Translations under genes and position numbers: made by a program | Notes under the pieces: generated by a model | Seen by the model: only the letters and a program-made list of their open reading frames with translations | What the model was told of the DNA's origin: nothing | The model's database searches: none | Source: Pseudomonadota bacterium | GTDB lineage: Bacteria; Pseudomonadota; Gammaproteobacteria; Steroidobacterales; Steroidobacteraceae | Reading direction: 5' to 3' | Length of the DNA stretch: 6,846 nucleotides | Assembly: GCA_021826035.1 (NCBI GenBank) | Contig: JAKBBE010000142.1 | Span: 1 to 6,846 of the forward strand | Shown here: piece by piece, positions 1-4,875 of the stretch | Layout: the number at the start of each line of letters is the position of its first letter | Numbering within the stretch: the stretch's first letter is position 1

Positions 1-99
1 ATTTGCGGTGAACAGCAGCTCACGACCAATTTTCTCTGATTTGCGGCCCCGCTCCGGAGGCATCCCACCGCCCGGAGCCGACCCGATCGCGAGCCCGCG
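1..99. other. Left edge downstream of hicB, no gene seen
   Basis: No coding frame is supported here. On the minus strand this is the 3' flank of hicB. A 7-bp inverted repeat, GCTCCGG at 51-57 with CCGGAGC at 72-78 and a 14-base loop, could fold in the hicAB transcript. It has no following U-run, so I do not call it an intrinsic terminator. The octamer ATTTGCGG occurs twice (1-8 and 39-46), probably by chance. Confidence 0.4.
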
Positions 100-534
100 C
101 TACGTGAGAACCAATTCGACGTGCCGACCGAGCACCGACAGGGCTTCCTCGATCCTCGGGAGCTTCGTTGGGTGATGCGGGTCGAGAATTCGCCGCGCTT
201 CCTTCTCGTCGAGGTTCATGCGGCGGGCGAGCTCGGAGTTGCTGATGCCAGCCTGCTGAACGGCGAGATACACGGCGGCCTTCAGTGCCATCGACGGCGG
301 CACACTCACCATACGCTCGCCACGCTTGGCGCGCGAGGGCGCCGGGATCATCTCGCCGTCGTCGATGCGGGCAGCAATGGCCTCCTCCAGAGCATCCGCC
401 GCCTCCGTGAGGGCATCATCGACCGTTTCGCCCTGCGTGATTGCCTCCGGCAGGTCGCGGCACGTCACCACATATCCGCCAGCGCCTTTTTCCGCAGTCA
501 ACTTCACTGCATACGTAAACTGTCGTGCGTTCAT
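100..534 (-). CDS. hicB: HicB-family antitoxin with C-terminal helix-turn-helix
   Basis: Antitoxin of a type II HicAB module. It should bind and neutralise HicA and, through its DNA-binding domain, repress the operon. The 144-residue protein has the two-part HicB layout. Residues ~6-60 form the partial RNase H-like fold: a YAVKLTAE strand, GGYVVTCRDLPEA, then GETVDDALTEAADALEEAI, matching the HicB pattern of a strand, a 'D-L-P' turn and a long helix. Residues ~78-143 form an XRE-like helix-turn-helix (AGISNSELARRMNLDEKEARRIL). The start is fixed by the neighbour: its ATG at 534-532 overlaps the hicA TGA by four bases (ATGA), which implies translational coupling. The order toxin then antitoxin is usual for hicAB. 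Family assignment comes from these sequence patterns. Binding to the palindrome upstream of hicA is inferred. Confidence 0.93.
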   Translation of the reverse strand: MNARQFTYAVKLTAEKGAGGYVVTCRDLPEAITQGETVDDALTEAADALEEAIAARIDDGEMIPAPSRAKRGERMVSVPPSMALKAAVYLAVQQAGISNSELARRMNLDEKEARRILDPHHPTKLPRIEEALSVLGRHVELVLT

Positions 535-761
535 AAATTCGCCTTATCGATACCGAGCTGCTTGCACATTGCATGCAGCGTTCCAGTCTTCAGCTCGTCC
601 TTCGGATTGCGGACAACGGTCCGCCGATCACCGAAATAGAGCGTTACATGGCTTCCTTTGCCACGCTTCTCATCCACGCGCGAGGTGAGCCGGCGCTCCT
701 TGGCAATTGCCTGAACTCTCCGGATGAACTCGTTTCCCCTCACCGTGCCAGTATCGGACAT
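531..761 (-). CDS. hicA: HicA-family mRNA interferase toxin
   Basis: HicA toxins are small double-stranded-RNA-binding-fold ribonucleases that cleave mRNA when freed from HicB. The 76-residue protein carries the family's catalytic segment GKGSHVTLYFGD, with the active-site histidine at residue 38. It also has the typical ending RNPKDELKTGTLHAMCKQLGI, and the length is normal. The frame is intact and the histidine is present, so the toxin looks functional. The ATG at 761-759 is preceded by no recognisable Shine-Dalgarno sequence and lies inside a palindrome. Many relatives begin near 'RGNEF', so the in-frame GTG at residue 7 (743-741) is an alternative start. The stop overlaps the hicB start by four bases. 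A TACACT -10-like hexamer lies on the minus strand at 785-780, but I see no good -35. Confidence 0.92.
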   Translation of the reverse strand: MSDTGTVRGNEFIRRVQAIAKERRLTSRVDEKRGKGSHVTLYFGDRRTVVRNPKDELKTGTLHAMCKQLGIDKANL

Positions 762-772
762 TTATGTCCGAT
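753..772. promoter_or_regulatory. Palindromic operator overlapping the hicA start
   Basis: ATCGGACAT (753-761) and ATGTCCGAT (764-772) are perfect 9-bp inverted arms around a 2-bp centre. The hicA start codon (761-759) lies in one arm. HicB proteins with a DNA-binding domain autoregulate from palindromes in this position, so this is the likely HicB operator. The role is inferred from position and symmetry. Because the codons for the first residues are part of the palindrome, the 5' end of the mRNA could also fold on itself. Confidence 0.65.
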
Positions 773-1218
773 TTGCAACAGTGTAGCTCAGGGAGTCCCC
801 AACTGCTGCCAAATCCGCGACCGCAGTTGCCCCTTCGCCTTGGAGGCCCACTTTCTCGCTCTGATTGCCCTCGGGCATTGCCCGTCTTCCCGCAGGAAAG
901 GCGCGCACCATGGATGGCGCGAGCGCAGGACGCCGTATATGCAGTGGCAGTCTCTGCTGCGCGGGGTGGAGGCCCGGAGTTTCGCGAGCCCGGCCGACGG
1001 GCCGCTCGGGGCGGCGCCGGAGCGGAAGCGCACCCGCGGAACTCGGGCTGCAGGCCAGCAAAGCAAGTCCCGGGTCCAACAGCCCGTTAGCTACTGTTCA
1101 GCGCAAATCCGGAAAGCTGATATTCAGCAAGCGCGACAACCCAGCCCCGAGGGCGTCCGCAGGTGGTCCGCATGCGACAAGAGTTGATGCCCGGGAGTTT
1201 GCCCCCGTCCTCCAAGAT
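773..1218. other. Gene-poor interval between hicA and the sigma operon
   Basis: Open frames exist on both strands, but none gives a protein with recognisable domain character; they are rich in Arg, Pro, Ser and Ala, as expected from random GC-rich DNA. The segment near the hicA side should contain the hicAB promoter. The notable content is the nested inverted-repeat structure at 972-1048. The right end, 1100-1218, is the downstream flank of the membrane-protein gene and shows no clear terminator. Confidence 0.4.
972..1048. repeat. Nested inverted-repeat (three-way-junction) structure
   Basis: An outer stem pairs 972-986 with 1035-1048: GCCCG with CGGGC, AGTT with AACT and CGCG with CGCG, with one bulged G at 977 and one U-G wobble. 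Inside it are two hairpins. The first is GCCCG (988-992) with CGGGC (998-1002) and a 5-base loop. The second is CGCTC (1003-1007) with GAGCG (1020-1024) and a 12-base loop. Together they make a three-way junction drawn by hand. Strand and function are unknown; it could act as RNA or as folded single-stranded DNA, or be a copy of a dispersed repeat. GC-rich DNA forms hairpins easily, so confidence is limited. Confidence 0.35.
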
Positions 1219-1782
1219 TTACCTCAGACTGGTCTTGAGCGCATCGAGTTCGCGTTGAGACCTCCTCGCAATTTCCCTGCTTTCGTAGATCCAGAACGGG
1301 ACAAGCAGCACCCAAAGGGGGATCATTATGATCCTGAGAGCCGGTATCAGCAGGATGACTGGCAGCAAGGTTGCGGAGATTAAAAGCGGAAACCAGAGCG
1401 CTGACCGGCGGTAAAACCTCCGCTGTCGCTCGAGTGCCGACCTGTAGAATGCGGCACAGGCCTCCGGCTCTCCCCGGCGCAGAAATCTTCCCGGTGCTCG
1501 TCGATGACCCAATATGACTTGAAACAAGAAGAATCCCGCACCAATGGCGAAAAAGCATTCACCGCCGCGCACGACGGGAATCGGGGCCGCCATGATAAGT
1601 ACTGCACCGAAAGCGCTGAGGAACAGCAAGCAAAACAGCCCACCTACCGATGTGCGTCTGCGCTCGACTCTGTTCAGTTTCGCAAGTGCGGTCCGGAGTT
1701 CGTCTAAAGACATGGACGTGTCCTCAACTGCCTGACTTCGCCAAAGATGCTGCATGTCAGGGTGCCTTCGCTCATTGCTCAT
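1219..1782 (-). CDS. Four-helix membrane protein paired with ECF sigma factor
   Basis: A 187-residue predicted inner-membrane protein. A soluble N-terminal part of ~45 residues holds LWRSQ and SMSLDELRTALAKLNRVERRR. Hydrophobic helices follow at about 46-66, 75-92, 129-148 and 150-166. The Arg-rich loop between helices 2 and 3 (RRAPGRFLRRGEPEACAAFYRSALERQRRFYRR) is probably cytoplasmic. The layout (W-x-x-Q segment, L-x-E-L helix, basic patch, paired helices) resembles uncharacterised membrane proteins encoded directly after ECF sigma genes, and these may act as anti-sigma factors. That role is inferred from context, since no zinc-binding anti-sigma motif is visible. I chose the ATG at 1782 over the upstream one at 1848: GAGAGA lies about 7 bases before it and it overlaps the sigma stop by 11 bases, whereas the longer form would overlap the sigma gene by 77 bases. 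Confidence 0.72.
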   Translation of the reverse strand: MSNERRHPDMQHLWRSQAVEDTSMSLDELRTALAKLNRVERRRTSVGGLFCLLFLSAFGAVLIMAAPIPVVRGGECFFAIGAGFFLFQVILGHRRAPGRFLRRGEPEACAAFYRSALERQRRFYRRSALWFPLLISATLLPVILLIPALRIIMIPLWVLLVPFWIYESREIARRSQRELDALKTSLR

Positions 1783-2323
1783 CTGAGTCTCTCGCGCCAA
1801 AGCGTTTGCGAAGTACTTCCTTGATCCTGTGGATCTTGGTCGCAACATTCGATGTCGATAAACCCGTGAGGTCGCTGATTGCCTCGGCGTCCATGCCCTC
1901 TAAATACGAAAGGATCACCTGCCGGTCAATCGGGATCAGTTGCCTAATCAGATCTGTGAGCCGCGCGAGCGCCTGCTGTTCGGCTACCGCTTGCAGACTG
2001 TCCGGCGTGCCGGCGGTGGCGTCCAATTCCTCAAGGCCGACCATTCTTACGCGCTTCCAACGCCGTTCGCGCAATACGTGCGATGCGGCGACGTTATGAG
2101 CGATTCGAAATACCCAGGTCCGGAGCGAGCAGGTACCGTTGAATCGACCGAGACTCTTCCATATCGCGATGTGAATCTCCTGGAGGAGATCCCCTTGTTT
2201 TTCGGGCTCTGCCTCGTATCCACGGGCAAGGCGGCTGAGCGCCCCGCCATAGGCTGCAGACGCTTCTCGATAAGTCTCATCCGCCCTTAAGGCTTGAGTG
2301 GACTGATTCTTTTTTTCCGGCAT
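1772..2323 (-). CDS. ECF-type RNA polymerase sigma factor
   Basis: An alternative sigma factor of 183 residues, the usual size for the extracytoplasmic-function group. Region 2 spans about 25-90 and includes DLLQEIHIAIWKSLGRFNG, then SLRTWVFRIAHNVAASHVLRERR, the segment that melts the -10 and contacts core polymerase. Region 4 spans about 120-175 and includes LIPIDRQVILSYLEGMDAEAISDLTGLSTSNVATKIHRIKEVLRKRF, the helix-turn-helix for the -35. No region 3 or C-terminal extension is present. It is the first gene of an operon with the overlapping membrane protein. An ECF-like promoter lies 34 bases upstream, suggesting autoregulation. The ribosome-binding site before the ATG (GCCGGA) is weak. Family membership is secure; ECF subgroup, signal and regulon cannot be told from the sequence. 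Confidence 0.92.
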   Translation of the reverse strand: MPEKKNQSTQALRADETYREASAAYGGALSRLARGYEAEPEKQGDLLQEIHIAIWKSLGRFNGTCSLRTWVFRIAHNVAASHVLRERRWKRVRMVGLEELDATAGTPDSLQAVAEQQALARLTDLIRQLIPIDRQVILSYLEGMDAEAISDLTGLSTSNVATKIHRIKEVLRKRFGARDSDEQ

Positions 2324-2356
2324 TCCGGCGCGCTAGTGGCCATCTCCAATTACCTA

Positions 2357-2384
2357 TAGTCGCTCGCGGCGGAGGCTTCTTACA
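2357..2384 (-). promoter_or_regulatory. Putative ECF autoregulatory promoter
   Basis: On the minus strand, TGTAAG (2384-2379) and CGACTA (2362-2357) are separated by 16 bases. This resembles ECF promoters of the type TGTAAC-N16-CGTC. A start site near 2350 would give a leader of roughly 27 bases before the sigma ATG at 2323. The call rests on resemblance and position only. Confidence 0.4.
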
Positions 2385-3045
2385 GCTCAAAGGAAAAATG
2401 GGTTCTGGCTTGGCTCAGGCGCCAGAATTCTGCCCGGACCGCGAGACGATCACGTAGATCCCCTGCCGTAATCGAACTCAGGAGTGTCCGCTGTGCCCCT
2501 CACGCCTCATGCCATACCGATCCAATGACTCAGCAGGGCCGATACCGGCCCGTCAGCGTCACGCCGCCGTCCCCGGCGGCTGCCGCACTGCGAGGTGAGG
2601 ACTCGGACAGGGCCGCAGGGGGACGACATGCGCAAAGGAAGAACCGTCGTTGCCGTGGACGCCCGGAAGACCCGTGTGTCATGCGAGCTGCGGTCGGTAT
2701 GTTCCAGCACCGCCGAGGCGAGTGAGTACTGAACGCTGCCTGCGGCTGCCAATCAGCTCCGGCCGGTCAGTGCCTCGCGTGTCTCACGACCGAACGGGGC
2801 GGTTGTCGAGCGCCGGCGCCAAGCGAGCCTCTGAAGATGTGGGTCTGCCCGAGGTCGGAGTCGAACTCTGGGCATAAGTAACTGAAATTATTGAGAGACT
2901 GCCGAAAATTGAGCCGGACTACCCAAACTCGGTACCCCTAGCGGTGCTCTGCAGCAGCAAACCGGTATCCCCAGCCCAGTCGGCGACAACCGCGCTTGTT
3001 CACGCGGCGACGCCTCGCATTGCGCCAAGGGTCGGCGCGATCGCT
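2385..3045. other. Gene-poor interval upstream of the sigma operon
   Basis: No recognisable gene. Two tandem GC-rich hairpins lie at 2536-2580. A 34-codon plus-strand frame, ATG at 2628 to TGA at 2730-2732, has a purine-rich GGGGGA six bases or so upstream, but it is too short and unlike anything known to call. A short imperfect inverted repeat, TGCCC-GAG (2846-2853) with CTC-T-GGGCA (2866-2874), surrounds a segment that superficially resembles a tRNA T-arm. Another 5-bp hairpin (3022-3038) just after brnA has no U-run. The interval may contain decayed mobile DNA, but no diagnostic remnant is visible. Confidence 0.4.
2536..2580. repeat. Two tandem GC-rich tetraloop hairpins
   Basis: GGGCCG (2536-2541) pairs with CGGCCC (2546-2551) across ATAC. 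Eleven bases later GCCGCCG (2563-2569) pairs with CGGCGGC (2574-2580) across TCCC. Both stems are perfect. There is no U-run after the second, so this is not a standard terminator. No gene close by explains them, and the function is unknown. Confidence 0.45.
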
Positions 3046-3297
3046 TCACCGGGCATGCGCAAGCTCTTCGCGGACGATCTTGCGCATCACTTTGGCCGTC
3101 AGAGGCCGCTCATTTTCTGTAAGCGAGGCGCGCAGCGCCTCGTTGATGAGGGTCTGGTAGCCGCGCCCGGCCGCGTCTGCTTTGGCACGGAATGCTTCGA
3201 TGACATCGTCATCGATCATGATCGTGATGCGTGTCTTGCCGGGGGAGGGGATTACTGCGCCTCGCTTGCCGCGGCTGAAGTCACATTCCTTTCGCAG
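3046..3297 (-). CDS. brnA: BrnA-family antitoxin, probable CTG start
   Basis: Antitoxin of a type II BrnTA module: it binds BrnT and represses the operon as a ribbon-helix-helix DNA-binding protein. From the CTG the protein has 83 residues. The N-terminus RKECDFSRGKRGAV is typical of BrnA. The RHH core TRITIMIDDDVIEAFRAKADAAGRGYQTLINEAL follows at about 22-55, then the C-terminal helix VMRKIVREEL. Relatives start with Met exactly where this gene has CTG (3297-3295). GAGAGG (3312-3307) lies nine bases upstream, overlapping the brnT stop, so CTG seems the translation start. The only upstream in-frame ATG (3357) lies inside brnT and would add 20 unrelated residues. The frame is intact. CTG is a poor start codon, so expression may be reduced; this looks like a mutated ATG. 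Confidence 0.85.
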   Translation of the reverse strand: MRKECDFSRGKRGAVIPSPGKTRITIMIDDDVIEAFRAKADAAGRGYQTLINEALRASLTENERPLTAKVMRKIVREELAHAR

Positions 3298-3310
3298 ATT
3301 CGGCTGCCTC

Positions 3311-3553
3311 TCATTTGCTCGCCTTGCGAGCGGAAATGATGCGAGTGCGATCGCCACGTGGCGCGTGGATGGTGACGAGAGTTCGCCCGAGCGAGTCCCT
3401 CCCGAGAGTGACGAAGCGGCGTTCGTCCTAGGTATCTGGATTCTCCAGCGTCAAGGCGTTTGGGTCCCGGAGCGTCTGCTCCGCGTGCGCAAAACTCACG
3501 CCGTGCTTGCGCAGGTTCGCCTCTGCCTTGGCAGGGTCGAACGCGATCTCCAT
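3311..3553 (-). pseudogene. brnT: brnT toxin gene broken by an in-frame TAG
   Basis: BrnT is a small ribonuclease toxin of the RelE-like fold. Reading from ATG 3553 gives MEIAFDPAKAEANLRKHGVS, then FAHAEQTLRDPNALTLENPDT, a TAG at 3430-3428 (codon 42), then in the same frame DERRFVTLGRDSLGRTLVTI, HAPRGDRTRIISARKASK and TGA at 3313-3311. Both halves match the conserved BrnT pattern, including D-E-x-R-F-V-T-L-G and R-x-R-I-I-S-A-R. The gene is therefore complete apart from one nonsense codon, with no frameshift. In relatives this position is usually Glu or a polar residue, so a GAG or CAG to TAG change is likely. The truncated 41-residue product lacks the C-terminal catalytic residues and should be inactive unless the stop is suppressed. 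Another in-frame ATG lies at 3568. There is no clear Shine-Dalgarno sequence. A sequencing error remains possible. Confidence 0.85.
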
Positions 3554-3561
3554 CGCTATCG

Positions 3562-3582
3562 TATGCATAATGAATATGCATA
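3562..3582. promoter_or_regulatory. Twin TATGCATA palindromes upstream of brnT
   Basis: TATGCATA occurs at 3562-3569 and 3575-3582; each copy is self-complementary and their centres are 13 bp apart. The second extends to ATATGCATAT (3574-3583). They begin nine bases upstream of the brnT ATG, where BrnA-type ribbon-helix-helix repressors bind. The AT-rich tract stands out in GC-rich surroundings and probably includes the brn promoter -10 region. The operator role is inferred from position and symmetry. Confidence 0.6.
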
Positions 3583-3583
3583 T

Positions 3584-4255
3584 GGAAAGAACGACGACTG
3601 GTGGTGGACGACCACGCCGGTGGAGACGGTTGTTCGCCCGGGTTCGTCACCGTGACCCAGATTGCGGTGGGCCGTCTCCAATGGTGCTTTCCATCCGGTA
3701 GCCACATCCACGCCTGCTTGTGGAGACGGGAGCAGCAAAGAGCCGTGCGATTGCCGACGTCGGATGAATTTGCCGAATTCAGCACCGCCCCAGCTCGCGG
3801 GTGCGCTCGTTAACAAGCTGGAGTAGAGTCACGCGCCAGGGAAGACGTGGATTGCCGGACGAAATCGCTGTTTCAGCCACGCGAGGTTCAGCGAACTTGC
3901 TCTCGTGCGATGAGCCGAGTTCGTAACAGGAGCCCCTCAACGCCTCAACGGCGTCAAGTGTTCCAGTCGTTCGTCTTCGCGCTCCTGATGGTGGATAGGA
4001 CTTCCGGACCACCGCCTCGTTGCGGCCCAACCGGGCACATGAAGTAGGCGCGCGAACTTTCATTTGCGCTCTCCGTGCACCCGTGCCAAGTGCGCGTGAT
4101 TCTCAGAGTTTGTGCCAAGCACTTGGGCGCGCGAGTGGTTTGTCGCCCTGGGCGAATGCCTTGCAGAAGCTCTCCTGTCTGGCGGCCCCACACTGCGACG
4201 TGCTTGGCCAGAGTGCTTGAGGCCACGTCTGTGCACGGGCTCCTGTTACGCATCC
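3584..4255. other. Gene-poor interval between brnT and tetR
   Basis: No open frame here has recognisable protein character on either strand. The tetR frame can be read open back to an ATG at 4075, but that N-terminal extension is low-complexity basic sequence unlike a TetR protein. The interval holds a 14-bp inverted repeat pair (3922-3935 and 4237-4250). It also has shorter repeats: GTGCCAAG at 4083-4090 and 4112-4119, and the palindrome TCGCCC-T-GGGCGA at 4143-4155. It may contain decayed mobile or cassette DNA, but no diagnostic motif was found. Confidence 0.4.
3922..4250. repeat. Perfect 14-bp inverted repeat enclosing 301 bp
   Basis: CGTAACAGGAGCCC at 3922-3935 is the exact reverse complement of 4237-4250. 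Matching stops at both ends of each arm. The arms enclose 301 bp without a recognisable gene. A 14-bp exact match is unlikely but not impossible by chance in a window this size. It could mark the ends of a small non-autonomous element, or two binding sites in opposite orientation. I see no target-site duplication beside the arms. Confidence 0.5.
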
Positions 4256-4290
4256 TTGACAGGTTGATTGCTGAAGTATACGCTGTATAC
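4256..4290 (+). promoter_or_regulatory. tetR promoter with GTATAC-N3-GTATAC operator
   Basis: TTGACA (4256-4261) is a perfect -35 element. Seventeen bases on, TACGCT (4279-4284) is a possible -10; TATACG (4277-4282) at 15 bases is the alternative. The start site would fall about at 4291, the A of the tetR ATG. GTATAC (4276-4281) and GTATAC (4285-4290) with a 3-bp spacer form a 15-bp palindrome covering the -10 and touching the start codon. This is a typical arrangement for TetR autorepression. Operator function is inferred. Confidence 0.75.
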
Positions 4291-4875
4291 ATGACGTCCG
4301 GCGTTTCAACTGCCCAGAGGATCGTCTCTGCGGCGCGGCAGCTCGTTGAGCAAGAGGGCCCCGACGGGCTGAGCATGCGCCGAGTTGCCGCAGCCGTGGG
4401 TATCACGGCGATGGCGATCTATCGTCACTATGCCGATAAGACTGCACTACTGAACGCGGTGGCCGACGAGGGCTTTTCGGAATTGTCGACGCGGCTACAT
4501 GAGTTGCGATTGCGCGGCAACCTGGAGTCTCGCCTGTTAAAGATCGCGGATGTCTTTCTGGACCATGCGTTCGAGAATCCGAAGGTGTTCGAGCTGATGT
4601 TTCTGCGACCCAGGGACGGTGCGCGACGATTTCCGGGGGATTTCAGGGCTCGCCAATCGCCTACGGCCACCGTCGCGGCGGACTTGATCGCTCACGCCAT
4701 GGCACAAGGCGAGCTCCGACAGGATGATGTGTGGGAGATCGTTTTCGAGACTGGCGCGATGTGGCAAGGGTTGATCACACTCTATTTCGCCGGCCGCGTT
4801 GATTTGTCCCGCAGCGAGTTTCGTGCGCTCTATCACCGCGCATTTAAGAGGTACCTCGATGGCATTCGTTCGTGA
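4291..4875 (+). CDS. TetR/AcrR-family transcriptional regulator
   Basis: A 194-residue one-component repressor. The N-terminal DNA-binding domain spans about 6-55: IVSAARQLVEQEGPDGLSMR, then RVAAAVGITAMAIYRHYADK, with the family's helix-turn-helix and the I-Y-x-H-(Y/F)-x-x-K ending. The C-terminal ligand domain (80-194) is helical; its FELMFLRPRDGARRFP and MWQGLITLYFAGR segments resemble the TetR_C_33 (WHG) type. I chose the ATG at 4291 because the TetR fold begins there, the operator abuts it, and there is no Shine-Dalgarno sequence, which fits a leaderless mRNA. An upstream ATG at 4075 would add 72 residues of improbable sequence and place the promoter inside the gene. Its end overlaps the next gene by 17 bases, so it probably controls both. 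The ligand is unknown. Confidence 0.92.
   Translation: MTSGVSTAQRIVSAARQLVEQEGPDGLSMRRVAAAVGITAMAIYRHYADKTALLNAVADEGFSELSTRLHELRLRGNLESRLLKIADVFLDHAFENPKVFELMFLRPRDGARRFPGDFRARQSPTATVAADLIAHAMAQGELRQDDVWEIVFETGAMWQGLITLYFAGRVDLSRSEFRALYHRAFKRYLDGIRS

Noticed and set aside
1074..1090. Sequence around GTCCAAC-AGCCC-GTTAGCT, similar to one half of an integron attC site
   Set aside because: The partner half with RYYYAAC/GTTRRRY boxes could not be found within 150 bp on either strand, and GTTAGCT itself breaks the consensus.
2628..2732. 34-codon plus-strand frame with a purine-rich GGGGGA upstream
   Set aside because: Too short, no similarity to a known small protein, and located in a gene-poor GC-rich tract where such frames are common.
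2846..2874. Segment resembling a tRNA T-arm (AGTTCGACTCC on the minus strand)
   Set aside because: No acceptor stem, anticodon arm or D-arm fits around it; only a short bulged hairpin remains.
3252..3785. 177-residue minus-strand frame overlapping brnTA
   Set aside because: It is out of frame with the conserved brnT and brnA sequences, and its translation has no domain character.
3922..4000. Inverse-core-like GCGTTGAGG on the minus strand, hinting at a cassette boundary
   Set aside because: No matching complementary left arm at a suitable distance, so no attC structure can be drawn.
4075..4290. 72-residue N-terminal extension of the TetR frame
   Set aside because: The translated extension is unlike any TetR N-terminus and contains the promoter and operator; the family fold starts at 4291.
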